This document shows, one piece after another, positions 8,090-17,004 of a DNA stretch of 64,000 nt. Both the position numbers and the translations under genes were made by a program. The first letter of the stretch is position 1, and every line of letters begins with the position of its first letter. Under the pieces are notes generated by a model that was given only the letters and a program-made list of their open reading frames with translations, searched no databases and was not told where the DNA came from. This stretch comes from CALBPI01 sp038529355 (GTDB lineage: Bacteria > Pseudomonadota > Gammaproteobacteria > Steroidobacterales > Woeseiaceae), in the NCBI GenBank assembly GCA_038529355.1, contig JBCBDU010000005.1, positions 61,427 through 125,426 on the forward strand. Direction: 5' to 3'.

Positions 8090-8728
8090 ATGAACGATCA
8101 AATCAAAGAACAACTATCCGCGTTCATCGACGATGAGCTTCCGCGCGAAGAGGCGCAACTGCTCGTGCGTCGTTTGGCGGCAGATCCGCAGCTTCGTGCG
8201 CAAGCCGAAAAAATGTGGGCGGTTGGTCGACTGATGCGTGGCGAATACGCGGCGTTGTCGGCGAGCCGTGATTTGCGTGCGCAGATCATGGGTGCCATCG
8301 ATGGTGATCCGACCCCTGTGGTCGAAGATCGTACGACCGCGAATGACGCTGAGCCAAATCGCTGGTTGAAAATGTTGGGCGGTGGCGCGATCGCCGCTGC
8401 GGTCGCTGTACTCGCGCTCAATTTGTTACCGCAGGGGACGCAGCCCGATGGGGTTGATCAGCTGACCGCGACGCAGACGGCCGTGCAAGCGCCGCAAGCT
8501 ACGGTGCAGACAGCCGAGCCGGTTGAGTACACCGTGCCGCGAACAGTGACGGATGCGGGTCTGGTTAGTGCCGATCCGGAACTGGCCGCTTACTTTTTGC
8601 GCCATAGCGCGGGGCTTCCGTCGTTAACGCCCGGTAGCGGTCGCGCGCGTATGTTGTCGGATACGGTGTCGCCCGGTGATCCGGTCAAGGTTATTCCTGC
8701 CAGCAATCCACAGGTCGACGATCAGTGA
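8090..8728 (+). CDS. rseA: Anti-sigma-E factor RseA
   Basis: 212 residues. The N-terminal cytoplasmic domain begins IKEQLSAFIDDELPREE, the standard RseA/MucA opening that clamps the sigma factor. One transmembrane helix runs from about residue 95 to 113 (LGGGAIAAAVAVLALNLLP), followed by a periplasmic domain rich in Gln, Thr and Val that would bind RseB and present the DegS site. The C-terminus is not well conserved, as is normal. The stop overlaps the GTG start of rseB by four bases (GTGA). Confidence 0.93.
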   Translation: MNDQIKEQLSAFIDDELPREEAQLLVRRLAADPQLRAQAEKMWAVGRLMRGEYAALSASRDLRAQIMGAIDGDPTPVVEDRTTANDAEPNRWLKMLGGGAIAAAVAVLALNLLPQGTQPDGVDQLTATQTAVQAPQATVQTAEPVEYTVPRTVTDAGLVSADPELAAYFLRHSAGLPSLTPGSGRARMLSDTVSPGDPVKVIPASNPQVDDQ

Positions 8729-9762
8729 ACGACGTAGTGCGCGTGCCACTGACAGCGCTGCTTTGGCTCGTTTCGGCGGCGGCAGTCGCCCAGTCATCGG
8801 CGAATGAACTGTTGGCCAGTATCGCTGAGGCATTAGAGCAGGCAAGTTACGAGGGCACGCTGATTCGCGCGGCTGATGGCGAGATTGTCACGATGCATGT
8901 TGCGCATAGTGCCGCCGACGGCGTCGTGCGTGAAAAACTGGTGTCGATGGATGGTGAGGGCAGTGAAATCCTGCGCAATGGTGACGAACTCATTTGCCTG
9001 CTGCCAAAGCGCAAGGTGAAGTTGGTCGACATCAGTCTGGCGTCATCGAATGCGTTTGCGAGCCTGCCGGTCGTCGTTGATGAGTTGGGCAAGTTCTACG
9101 ATCTGGAGGCGCAAGGCACAGAGCGTATTGCTGGCCGCGTTGCACGCAAGTTCTTTATCAGACCGCGTGATGCGTTTCGCTTTGGTCACCGACTGTGGGT
9201 TGATGACGAGACATTATTACCGTTGCGAATGCAGTTAGTGAATCGGCGTAATATCGTTGAGGAAACGCGATTTGTTGAGGTCACGATTGGTGTGGATTTG
9301 CCAGCATCGGCGTTCACGAGTGATATCGACAGCAGTGAGTTTCGTGTGATTCGCGCAGCGCCCGATTCCGGCGACGATCCGCGATCGGCGCAGCTGCAAT
9401 TGGCTAATCAACGCGACTCGGCAAATGTTGAAAGCTGGCCGCCCGAGTCATCGCGCGGTTTTCGTTTGCACACGACCCAATCACAGCGAGTGACGATTAA
9501 TGGGCGCAGTGCACAGAAACTGGTCTTCTCCGATGGCATTGCAACGGTATCGGTATTCATCACAACGCAGCCTGCTGGCGAGGATGATGTCGGGTCGAAA
9601 GTCTCGCGCATGGGTGCGGCTTCGAGCTATCAGGTTCGCATCGGCGAGCAATTGCTGACGGTTGTCGGTGAGGTTCCGGTCGAAACATTGAAAATGCTTG
9701 CTGAGCATGCTGCCAAGCAGATTTCCGCCCGCCAGCAACCCGTACGCGGCGAACCGGACTAG
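8725..9762 (+). CDS. rseB: Sigma-E regulatory protein RseB (MucB)
   Basis: Periplasmic protein of 345 residues with a signal peptide (VPLTALLWLVSAAAVAQ, cleavage near AQS). Two-domain MucB/RseB fold: the large lipoprotein-carrier-like domain starts with LLASIAEALEQASYEGTLI and contains YDLEAQGTERIAGR, the small C-terminal domain includes FRLHTTQSQRVTINGRSAQKLVFSDG and ends near the HAAKQI helix. It binds the RseA periplasmic domain and senses lipopolysaccharide off-pathway. The GTG start overlaps rseA. Confidence 0.94.
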   Translation: MNDVVRVPLTALLWLVSAAAVAQSSANELLASIAEALEQASYEGTLIRAADGEIVTMHVAHSAADGVVREKLVSMDGEGSEILRNGDELICLLPKRKVKLVDISLASSNAFASLPVVVDELGKFYDLEAQGTERIAGRVARKFFIRPRDAFRFGHRLWVDDETLLPLRMQLVNRRNIVEETRFVEVTIGVDLPASAFTSDIDSSEFRVIRAAPDSGDDPRSAQLQLANQRDSANVESWPPESSRGFRLHTTQSQRVTINGRSAQKLVFSDGIATVSVFITTQPAGEDDVGSKVSRMGAASSYQVRIGEQLLTVVGEVPVETLKMLAEHAAKQISARQQPVRGEPD

Positions 9763-9766
9763 CATT

Positions 9767-10189
9767 TTGGATTCAGATGCGTTGCAGGCGGTGGTTACTG
9801 CAGTTCGCGGGCACGATGTGCACGTTACACGCGCGGCTACGCAATGTGATGCCTGCGAACGAGGCACCGGTTGTGGCGCTGCGCTGCTGCGTCAGCGCAC
9901 TGCGACCAATACCATTGTCTGGGAAGACGCGCAGTCGCTGCCGCAAGTTGGCGCCGCGTTGGCGCCGCGCCATCCGCGGGCATTGTTGCACGCCGCTGCG
10001 GCAGGTTATGGCTTGCCGTTGGCTGGCTTCATCGTTGGCGCGTTAGTCAGCGAAACAGTGGTGCCAAATGCGGATGCCGCAGCGCTGTCAGGTGCTGTGA
10101 TCGGCATGGTCTGTGGACTCGTATCGGCGCGTCGCTTGCTGGCCGGGCGGCGCGCGCAATGGCGTGTGGTGGGCGGTGTGACATCATGA
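9767..10189 (+). CDS. rseC: Sigma-E positive regulator RseC/MucC
   Basis: Inner-membrane protein of about 140 residues. The N-terminus carries a cysteine cluster (C27-D-A-C30-E-R-G-T-G-C36-G), the hallmark of RseC, then two transmembrane helices (AAAGYGLPLAGFIVGALV and GAVIGMVCGLVSARRLL). RseC is linked to sigma-E control and to reduction of SoxR. Homology begins at DSDALQAVV, so TTG at 9767, four bases after the rseB stop, is the best start although its ribosome site is weak; the frame is open back to 9698 inside rseB. The TGA overlaps the next ATG (ATGA). Confidence 0.88.
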   Translation: MDSDALQAVVTAVRGHDVHVTRAATQCDACERGTGCGAALLRQRTATNTIVWEDAQSLPQVGAALAPRHPRALLHAAAAGYGLPLAGFIVGALVSETVVPNADAAALSGAVIGMVCGLVSARRLLAGRRAQWRVVGGVTS

Positions 10190-10419
10190 AGGAGCTGACG
10201 CTATACACGCGGCCGGGCTGCCATTTATGCGAGAACATGCTCGAGGCGTTACTGCCGATGATTCGCGGCCAGGCGGCATTGCAAGAGGTCAATATCGATA
10301 GCGATGCCCAGTTGCGTCAGACCTTCGACATCCGGGTGCCGGTTTTGTGCGCAGGCGTAGATGTGCTCTGCGAGGCATTTCTGAACCCGCAAGCCGTACA
10401 GCAATGGTTGCAGTCCTGA
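10186..10419 (+). CDS. Glutaredoxin-like protein (DUF836 family)
   Basis: Cytosolic protein of 77 residues with a thioredoxin fold: LTLYTRPGCHLCENML gives the CxxC motif C12-H-L-C15, and DIRVPVLCAGVD supplies the cis-proline turn. DUF836 proteins are short glutaredoxin relatives often found beside sigma-E or lepA genes; their partner is not known. The ATG overlaps the rseC stop by four bases, so it is coupled to a protein with its own redox cysteines. The link between the two is inference. Confidence 0.82.
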   Translation: MKELTLYTRPGCHLCENMLEALLPMIRGQAALQEVNIDSDAQLRQTFDIRVPVLCAGVDVLCEAFLNPQAVQQWLQS

Positions 10420-10452
10420 GACATTAAACGCGATTGTTGCCGGTTCTCCCGC

Positions 10453-10458
10453 TATAAT
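10453..10458 (+). promoter_or_regulatory. Candidate -10 element ahead of lepA
   Basis: A perfect TATAAT lies at 10453-10458, 32 bases upstream of the lepA start in a 70-base gap that breaks the otherwise tight operon. No convincing -35 is visible at 16-18 bases, so this is a candidate for separate lepA-lepB transcription only. Confidence 0.35.
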
Positions 10459-10489
10459 TGCTGATTAGTTTTCCGAGCGCTTTGGCTGC

Positions 10490-12280
10490 ATGAAAAACAT
10501 CCGCAATTTCTCGATCATCGCTCATATTGATCACGGCAAATCCACGCTGGCTGATCGCTTTATCCAGTTGTGTGGTGGCCTGCAGCAACGCGAAATGGAA
10601 GCGCAGGTTCTCGATTCGATGGATATCGAGCGCGAACGCGGCATTACGATCAAAGCGCAGAGCGTGACGCTACACTACGATGCCAAAGACGGCGAGCGCT
10701 ACCAGCTCAACTTCATTGATACACCGGGGCATGTCGATTTCTCGTATGAGGTATCGCGCTCGCTCGCCGCGTGCGAGGGCGCGTTGCTGGTGGTTGATGC
10801 AGCACAAGGCGTTGAAGCGCAGAGTGTCGCTAATTGTTACACGGCGATCGACCAGGGGCTCGAGGTGGTGCCGGTGCTGAACAAAATCGATCTGCCTGCC
10901 GCCGAACCGGATCGCGTGCGCCAGGAAATTGAAGAAATCATCGGTATCGACGCAACGGACGCGACGTGTGTCAGTGCGAAAACCGGTGTTGGTATTGAAG
11001 ATTTGCTTGAGCGTATTGTTGCCGACGTGCCGGCACCACAAGGCGATGGCGACGGCCGTTTGCAGGCACTGATTATCGACAGCTGGTTTGATAACTATGT
11101 GGGTGTTGTGTCGCTGGTGCGCATCGTCAATGGTGAGCTGCGCAAAGGCGACAAGGCGCGCGTGATGTCGACCGGCAATGCGCACACCGTTGATCGGCTG
11201 GGGCGCTTCACGCCGAAGATGACTGACGATACGTGTCTGAAGACCGGCGAGGTTGGCTTCGTTATCACCGGCATCAAAGAAATTGAAGGTGCGCCGGTTG
11301 GTGATACGCTGACACTGGATAACAAACCGTGCGCGGAGCCATTGGCCGGCTTCAAGATGATGCAACCCAAGGTGTTTGCCGGCGTGTTCCCGATCAGTTC
11401 TGATGACTACGAGACGTTCCGTGAGGCGCTGCAAAAACTGCGACTGAATGACGCTGCGCTGCATTTTGAGCCGGAGTCCTCGGCCGCGCTGGGTTTCGGG
11501 TTTCGCTGCGGCTTCCTGGGCATGTTGCACATGGAGATTATCCAGGAGCGGCTCGAGCGCGAGTATGAGTTGGATCTGATTACGACAGCACCGACTGTTG
11601 TCTATGAAGTGGAAACCACGAACGGTGAGGTGGTCTACGTCGACAATCCGGCGAACTTGCCCGAGCAAGGCACCATCGCGCAGCTGCGCGAACCGATTAT
11701 TAATGCCGCAATTCTGGTGCCCGAGGCGCATGTCGGCAACGTCATCAAACTGTGTATCGAAAAGCGCGGTGTACAGACGCGCATGCAGTATCTCGGTGGT
11801 CAGGTTTCGATTGACTACGACATGCCGATGGCCGAGGTGGTGTTGGACTTCTTCGATCGCTTGAAGTCAGTCAGTCGCGGCTTTGCCTCTTTTGACTACC
11901 AGTTCGCGCGTTATCAAGAAGCGAACCTCGTTCGACTAGACGTGCTGATCAATCGTGACAAGGTCGATGCGCTGTCGATCATCGTGCACCGCGATCGCGC
12001 GCAGGCGCGCGGTCGTGATCTCGTCGACAAGATGCGCGAGCTGATACCGCGCCAAATGTTCGATGTGGCGATTCAAGCGGCTATTGGTAATCAGGTGATT
12101 TCGCGTAGTACCGTCAAGGCGCTGCGCAAGAACGTAACGGCGAAATGCTACGGCGGCGACGTGTCGCGTAAGCGCAAACTGCTGGAAAAACAAAAAGCCG
12201 GCAAGCGCCGGATGAAACAGGTCGGTTCGGTCGAAATTCCCCAAGAAGCGTTTCTTGCGGTATTGAAAGTCGATAGTTAA
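10490..12280 (+). CDS. lepA: Elongation factor 4 (ribosome-associated GTPase LepA)
   Basis: 596 residues, the standard length. GTPase motifs: G1 AHIDHGKST (residues 11-19), the effector region with RGITIKAQSV, G3 DTPGHVDF near residue 80, and G4 NKIDLP near 130. The C-terminal LepA-specific domain ends with DVSRKRKLLEKQKAGKRRMK, the typical basic tail. LepA binds the ribosome and is implicated in 30S maturation and back-translocation. It is followed 22 bases later by lepB, the widely conserved lepA-lepB pair. Confidence 0.98.
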   Translation: MKNIRNFSIIAHIDHGKSTLADRFIQLCGGLQQREMEAQVLDSMDIERERGITIKAQSVTLHYDAKDGERYQLNFIDTPGHVDFSYEVSRSLAACEGALLVVDAAQGVEAQSVANCYTAIDQGLEVVPVLNKIDLPAAEPDRVRQEIEEIIGIDATDATCVSAKTGVGIEDLLERIVADVPAPQGDGDGRLQALIIDSWFDNYVGVVSLVRIVNGELRKGDKARVMSTGNAHTVDRLGRFTPKMTDDTCLKTGEVGFVITGIKEIEGAPVGDTLTLDNKPCAEPLAGFKMMQPKVFAGVFPISSDDYETFREALQKLRLNDAALHFEPESSAALGFGFRCGFLGMLHMEIIQERLEREYELDLITTAPTVVYEVETTNGEVVYVDNPANLPEQGTIAQLREPIINAAILVPEAHVGNVIKLCIEKRGVQTRMQYLGGQVSIDYDMPMAEVVLDFFDRLKSVSRGFASFDYQFARYQEANLVRLDVLINRDKVDALSIIVHRDRAQARGRDLVDKMRELIPRQMFDVAIQAAIGNQVISRSTVKALRKNVTAKCYGGDVSRKRKLLEKQKAGKRRMKQVGSVEIPQEAFLAVLKVDS

Positions 12281-12302
12281 CGACGGAAGAAAGGTTAGTC
12301 GA

Positions 12303-13079
12303 ATGTTTCCCCAATGGGTCAATTTACCGCTGGTCTTCGTCCTGCTAACGGTAGGCACGGGTCTCGTCGTCGCCGCCGAGAAATTCTATTTTCGCAAGCG
12401 CCGCGTGCCAGGTATTGAAGGGAGTGAACAGTTGCCAGTGCTGGTTGACGTCTCGCAATCATTTTTTCCGTTGTTATTCGTCATTCTGGTGCTGCGATCG
12501 TTTGTCTTCGAGCCGTATCGGATTCCGTCTGAGTCTATGTTGCCGACGCTATTGATTGGCGACTTCGTTGTCGTGTCGAAATATTCCTATGGTCTTCGAT
12601 TGCCCGTGGTCAACAGCAAGATTTTCGACACCGGCACGCCGCAGCGCGGCGACGTCGCAGTGTTTCGCAAACCAGGTAGCCCGAATATTAATTTCATCAA
12701 GCGGGTAATCGGTGTGCCCGGGGACGTCATCAGCTATCAGAACCACGTGCTCACGGTCAATGGCGAGCGTACAGTGTTGACGCCGGCCGGGCGTTTTACG
12801 AACGACAACAACGATGGTGCGCTATATCGCGAAACCTTCGATGATGACGGGCACACGATCCTGGTGCAAAGCAGTTTCACCCGGCCGTTCGAGTATGTCG
12901 TCGAAGAAGGCTGCTTCTTCATGATGGGGGATAATCGCGATCGCAGCAAAGACAGCCGATTTAGTGAAGTGGGCTGTGTGCCGGAAGAGAATCTGGTGGG
13001 GCGTGCAACGCGCATTTGGCTGAGTTGGAAATTATGGGACATGCCACGCTGGTCACGCATTGGCGATAAGATACAATAG
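12303..13079 (+). CDS. lepB: Signal peptidase I
   Basis: Inner-membrane serine protease that removes Sec and Tat signal peptides, 258 residues. An N-terminal membrane helix (LPLVFVLLTVGTGLVVAA) and a second one (FFPLLFVILVLRSFVF) precede the catalytic domain. The catalytic Ser78 is in PYRIPSESMLPTL and the general base Lys133 in FIKRVIGVPGD; box E appears as FFMMGDNRDRSKDSR. All family boxes are present. Confidence 0.97.
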   Translation: MFPQWVNLPLVFVLLTVGTGLVVAAEKFYFRKRRVPGIEGSEQLPVLVDVSQSFFPLLFVILVLRSFVFEPYRIPSESMLPTLLIGDFVVVSKYSYGLRLPVVNSKIFDTGTPQRGDVAVFRKPGSPNINFIKRVIGVPGDVISYQNHVLTVNGERTVLTPAGRFTNDNNDGALYRETFDDDGHTILVQSSFTRPFEYVVEEGCFFMMGDNRDRSKDSRFSEVGCVPEENLVGRATRIWLSWKLWDMPRWSRIGDKIQ

Positions 13080-13111
13080 CGGTCAATTGGCACTGAGCCG
13101 AGGGGAATATT

Positions 13112-13513
13112 ATGATGAAAAACAGATATTTACAGCGAAGCCAAGGGTCAATTTCCAGGCAGTCGGGCATGACCACGCTGGGGCTGATTATCCTCGTCTG
13201 CTTCGTCGGGCTGTTTGTTTATGGCGGTATTCGTTTGTTGCCTGTCTATCTTGAAGATCGCAAGATCGCTGGTGCTTTTGAGAGCGTCGAAGAGGAATTT
13301 ACGGGCTCAGAGGCTCGCAAGCGGGATATCTACAACGCGATGTACAAACGTTTCGACGTGAACAGCGTGCGCGTTGTAACGGCTAAGGATGTGGTCATCT
13401 CGAAGGTCGATGGCGGGTATGACGTAGAGATCGATTACGAGAATCGCGTGCCGTTCATCGCCAACGTGTCTTTCGTCGTCGACTTCAAGCACAAGACGAC
13501 CATTATCCTTTGA
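13112..13513 (+). CDS. DUF4845 single-span membrane protein
   Basis: 133 residues. A basic N-terminus with QSGMTTLGLIILVCFVGLFVYGGIRLLPVY gives one inner-membrane helix that also looks like a type IV pilin-type start, followed by a small soluble domain (KRDIYNAMYKRFDVNSV, DYENRVPFIANVSFVVDF). This family is found between lepB and rnc in many beta- and gammaproteobacteria; function unknown. Two adjacent ATG codons could serve as start. The stop overlaps the rnc TTG start. Confidence 0.85.
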   Translation: MMKNRYLQRSQGSISRQSGMTTLGLIILVCFVGLFVYGGIRLLPVYLEDRKIAGAFESVEEEFTGSEARKRDIYNAMYKRFDVNSVRVVTAKDVVISKVDGGYDVEIDYENRVPFIANVSFVVDFKHKTTIIL

Positions 13514-14205
13514 ATGAGCGTATGCGGCTGGCAACCCAACGCCTGTTCAGCGCGCTGGATTATGAGTTAGACAATGACGCGTTGCTGCGACACGCTTTTC
13601 GCCATCGCAGCGCTGCCGGCCCCAGCAATGAGCGTCTCGAGTTCCTCGGCGATGCCGTGCTCGACACGGTGATCTCAGCTGCCCTGTACCGCAAGTTCGC
13701 AGACGCCGACGAAGGCGTACTCAGCCGACTGCGTGCCAGTCTCGTCAAGGATCGTGCGCTTGCTGATGTTGCGCGCCAATTGCAGTTGGGTGATCTGTTG
13801 CAACTGGGCAGCGGCGAGCTCAAGTCTGGAGGTTTGCGTCGTGACTCAATACTGTCAGATGCGCTGGAGGCGTTGTTTGGTGCCATTTTCCTGCACGCGG
13901 GCTATGCGAGCGCTGAGCGTGTGATCTTGCATGTTTTTGATGCGCAGCTCAGCGCCCTTGCGCTGACCGATGCCGAGAAGGATGCAAAGACGGCCTTGCA
14001 GGAGTGGCTGCAGGCGCGTGGTCATGACCTGCCGAACTATGCATTGGTCAGCGCGCAAGGACCCGATCACGCGCGTGTGTTTACCGTGCGTTGTCACACG
14101 GTTGCACCGGCGGCGAGCGCCGAGGCGCAGGGTGGCAGTCGGCGCATTGCCGAGCAGCGCGCAGCCTATGACGTACTGCGGCAAATCAGTGGAGCATTGA
14201 CTTGA
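13510..14205 (+). CDS. rnc: Ribonuclease III
   Basis: Double-strand-specific RNase for rRNA and mRNA processing, 231 residues. The signature ERLEFLGDAVLD lies at residues 41-52, the second acidic cluster is in SDALEALFGAIF near residue 120, and the double-stranded RNA-binding domain follows from about residue 158 (DAKTALQEWLQARG) to the C-terminus. TTG at 13510 overlaps the stop of the DUF4845 gene; ATG at 13522 is the alternative start. Coupled to era downstream as in E. coli. Confidence 0.97.
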   Translation: MNERMRLATQRLFSALDYELDNDALLRHAFRHRSAAGPSNERLEFLGDAVLDTVISAALYRKFADADEGVLSRLRASLVKDRALADVARQLQLGDLLQLGSGELKSGGLRRDSILSDALEALFGAIFLHAGYASAERVILHVFDAQLSALALTDAEKDAKTALQEWLQARGHDLPNYALVSAQGPDHARVFTVRCHTVAPAASAEAQGGSRRIAEQRAAYDVLRQISGALT

Positions 14206-15116
14206 GTGAGTTTCGCGATAGTGCTGACTACCGCTGCGGCTTCGTTGCTGTTGTAGGCAGACCGAATGTGGGTAAGTCGACGCTGATCAATCATCTTGTT
14301 GGCCACAAGGTCAGCATTGTCAGCCCGCGTCCGCAAACCACGCGGCACCGCATCCTGGGGGTGCAGACTTCAGATGACGCGCAGATCGTGTTTATCGATA
14401 CGCCTGGCATCCATGTGGGGCAACGTAAGGCGATCAACCGGGTGATGAACCGGGCTGCGATCAGCGCGTTGGCCGAAGCCGATGTTATCGTGTGGTTGAT
14501 AGAGGCAGGTCAGTGGACGGCGCTAGATGACAATGTGTTGCAGCGGCTTTCCGAGTGCCGCCAACCGGTGATCGCTGTGATTAACAAAGTCGACCTTGTG
14601 CGCGACAAAAAGACGCTGTTGCCGTTCCTGCAGTCTGTGCACGCACGGCGCGATTTTCACAGCGTTGTGCCCATTTCCGCATTGCGCGGCGATCAGACTG
14701 ACGTGTTGCGAGAAACCGTAGCGGCGCTGATGCCGCTCTCTCCGGCAATGTTCCCGGATGCGATGCACACCGACAGGAGTGATACGTTCCGGTACGCCGA
14801 AATCGTGCGCGAGAAGCTCACGCTGCGATTGCATCAGGAATTGCCCTATGGACTGACCGTGCAAACCGAACGCGTCGTTGACGAGGATGACCGGCTTGTT
14901 ATCCATTGTATTATTTTTGTGGAACGTGATTCACAAAAAGGCATCGTCGTTGGCAAAGGCGGGCAGGCGCTTAAGGCGGTGGGCAGCGCCGCTCGACGCG
15001 ACCTGAATGCGTTGACCGGGCGTCGCGTGCACCTTGAGCTGTGGGTCAAGGTCAAGGACAACTGGGCGGACAATGAGCAGGATCTGCAGCGTCTTGGTTT
15101 CGATTTCGATCACTAG
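14202..15116 (+). CDS. era: GTPase Era
   Basis: 304 residues. N-terminal GTPase with G1 GRPNVGKST (residues 19-27), G3 DTPGIHVG and G4 NKVDLV; C-terminal KH domain with GIVVGKGGQALKAVG. Era assists 16S rRNA 3' maturation and 30S assembly. Start is TTG at 14202, overlapping the rnc stop by four bases. The order rnc-era-recO is conserved in gammaproteobacteria. Confidence 0.98.
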   Translation: MSEFRDSADYRCGFVAVVGRPNVGKSTLINHLVGHKVSIVSPRPQTTRHRILGVQTSDDAQIVFIDTPGIHVGQRKAINRVMNRAAISALAEADVIVWLIEAGQWTALDDNVLQRLSECRQPVIAVINKVDLVRDKKTLLPFLQSVHARRDFHSVVPISALRGDQTDVLRETVAALMPLSPAMFPDAMHTDRSDTFRYAEIVREKLTLRLHQELPYGLTVQTERVVDEDDRLVIHCIIFVERDSQKGIVVGKGGQALKAVGSAARRDLNALTGRRVHLELWVKVKDNWADNEQDLQRLGFDFDH

Positions 15117-15134
15117 CATCGTCGTCACGCTCGC

Positions 15135-15893
15135 GTGAAACATCAACGCGTCAAACTGCAGCCTGCATGGGTGCTGCACCGTCGCGACTTCCGTGACTCG
15201 AGTCAAATTGTCGATATTTTGACCCCGGAGCATGGTCGACTTTCGGTCGTTGCCCGCGGTATCAAGCGTCCCAAGAACCGACATCGCGGCCTGCTGCAAC
15301 CGTTCAGTCCGCTGCTGGTTTCGTGGGCAGGCAAAAGTGAGCTCGTGACGTTAACTGATGTTGAGCGCGGTACCGGCGACTCAGCTGCGCTTGCCGGCGA
15401 ACACCTGTTATCGGGGTTTTATCTCAACGAGCTGATGTTGCGGCTAACGCATCGTTACGATCCCCAACCGGAGCTGTTCTCGCTGTACGGCACAACGATA
15501 GATGCACTGGCCGGCGCTGCGCAGCCGGCGGTCGCGTTGCGTGAGTTCGAGCTGGATTTGTTGCGCATACTGGGATTCGGTCTGAATCTGACGCGCGATG
15601 CGCAAACCGGTGCGCAAATCGATGCAGATGGCGAATACACGTTTGCCATCGATCAGGGACCGATTCGCTGCGCTGCTGTACATGAACAGGAGGCTACAAT
15701 CCGCGGTTCGCTGTTGCTGGCAATGGCAGCTCGAGACTGGTCGCTGGCCGAGACCAAAAGTCAGGCTCGGCATATCCTTGCGCGCGCGATAGACTGGCAG
15801 CTGGACGGCAAACCGCTGCAAACGCGGCGTGTGCTGCGGCATATGCGCCGCAGCGCGGGGAGCCCAACAAACAATACGCAGGCAGAAGAATGA
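15135..15893 (+). CDS. recO: DNA repair protein RecO
   Basis: 252 residues. The N-terminal OB fold contains AWVLHRRDFRDSSQIVDILT and ARGIKRPKN; the helical C-terminal part contains LSGFYLNELMLRLTHRYDPQPELF and LREFELDLLRILGFGLNL, all standard RecO blocks. RecO with RecR loads RecA onto SSB-coated DNA at gaps. GTG start at 15135; the TGA overlaps the pdxJ ATG. No zinc-binding cysteines, as usual in this class. Confidence 0.95.
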   Translation: MKHQRVKLQPAWVLHRRDFRDSSQIVDILTPEHGRLSVVARGIKRPKNRHRGLLQPFSPLLVSWAGKSELVTLTDVERGTGDSAALAGEHLLSGFYLNELMLRLTHRYDPQPELFSLYGTTIDALAGAAQPAVALREFELDLLRILGFGLNLTRDAQTGAQIDADGEYTFAIDQGPIRCAAVHEQEATIRGSLLLAMAARDWSLAETKSQARHILARAIDWQLDGKPLQTRRVLRHMRRSAGSPTNNTQAEE

Positions 15894-16624
15894 ACACAGT
15901 CGGAATCGATCTTGGCGTTAATGTTGATCACGTGGCGACGCTGCGCCAGGCACGCGGCGAACGCTATCCGGACCCGGTTGCAGCTGCGCTGATTGCCGAG
16001 CGCAGTGGCGCGGATTCAATTACCGTGCACTTGCGTGAGGATGCCCGGCATATCCGGCGCCATGACGTCGAGCGCTTGCAGGCAAGCGCCCAGACACGGG
16101 TGAATCTTGAGATGGCCGTGACCGACGAGATGCTGGCGTTTGCCTGCGCCTTGCAACCGGCCGATTGCTGTCTGGTGCCCGAGCGGCGCGAGGAGCTGAC
16201 GACGGAAGGCGGGCTGGAAATCGCCGGGCAGCAAGCGCGCATCACGCAGGCGGTCGCGCAACTTGCCGAGGCCGGTATCCGTGTATCGCTGTTTATTGAC
16301 CCCGATGAGCGCCAGATCCGTGCCGCTGCTGCCGCGGGCGCACCGGTCATTGAGATTCATACCGGTGCGTATGCCATGGCCAGCGGCGCGAGCGCCAGCG
16401 ATGAGCTTGCGCGCATCGTCGCCGGTGCGCAGCTTGCCGATTCACTGGGCCTGCGTGTACACGCAGGCCACGGTTTGCACTACCACAACGTGCAACCGAT
16501 AGCCGCCATCGCGCCCATTGTTGAGTTGAATATCGGTCACGCGCTGATCGCGCGCAGTGTCTTTGATGGCATTGCCGAAGCGACGCGTGAGATGAAGCGC
16601 CTGATGGTGGAGGCGCGTGCATGA
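15890..16624 (+). CDS. pdxJ: Pyridoxine 5'-phosphate synthase
   Basis: TIM-barrel enzyme of 244 residues that condenses 1-deoxyxylulose 5-phosphate with 3-amino-2-oxopropyl phosphate in de novo vitamin B6 synthesis. Conserved blocks: LGVNVDHVATLRQARG at the start, ITVHLREDARHI, VNLEMAVT, and HAGHGLHYHNV near the end. Overlaps recO upstream and acpS downstream by four bases each, the same pdxJ-acpS pairing as in E. coli. Confidence 0.97.
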   Translation: MNTVGIDLGVNVDHVATLRQARGERYPDPVAAALIAERSGADSITVHLREDARHIRRHDVERLQASAQTRVNLEMAVTDEMLAFACALQPADCCLVPERREELTTEGGLEIAGQQARITQAVAQLAEAGIRVSLFIDPDERQIRAAAAAGAPVIEIHTGAYAMASGASASDELARIVAGAQLADSLGLRVHAGHGLHYHNVQPIAAIAPIVELNIGHALIARSVFDGIAEATREMKRLMVEARA

Positions 16625-17004
16625 TCTACGGTATCGGCACCGACCTGTGCGAAATGACGCGTATTGCCGGTTCCTACAAACGCTTTGGCGAGCGCCTGTT
16701 GGGGCGTATGTTGCTGGATCCCGAGCGTGAGTTGTTCGAGCGCAGCAAGCATCCGGTGCGTTTCCTGGCGATGCGCTTCGCCGCCAAAGAGGCTTGCGTT
16801 AAGGCAATGGGTACCGGCTTTGCCAATGGCATGTGGGTGCGCGATGTTGGCGTTGTCAGCGACCCGCTTGGTAAGCCGCTGGTGATCTTCAGTGAGCGCG
16901 GTGCGGCGAAGTGTGCGGAGTTGGGCATTGGCGAGGCGCATGTGAGTCTGTCGGACGAGGCTGGGCTGATTGTCGCGATGGCAATCATGATGCGGAAGAC
17001 CTGA
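16621..17004 (+). CDS. acpS: Holo-[acyl-carrier-protein] synthase
   Basis: 127 residues, usual length. Transfers the 4'-phosphopantetheine arm of CoA to ACP. The two family motifs are present: GIGTDLCEMTRI (metal-binding Asp) and RFAAKEACVKAMGTGF (Glu of the active site). ATG overlaps the pdxJ stop; the following gene begins directly after its stop codon. Confidence 0.97.
   Translation: MIYGIGTDLCEMTRIAGSYKRFGERLLGRMLLDPERELFERSKHPVRFLAMRFAAKEACVKAMGTGFANGMWVRDVGVVSDPLGKPLVIFSERGAAKCAELGIGEAHVSLSDEAGLIVAMAIMMRKT

Noticed and set aside
10670..11731. Antisense open frame of 353 codons opposite lepA
   Set aside because: Opposite a perfectly conserved gene, with His/Arg/Gln-rich composition typical of shadow frames.
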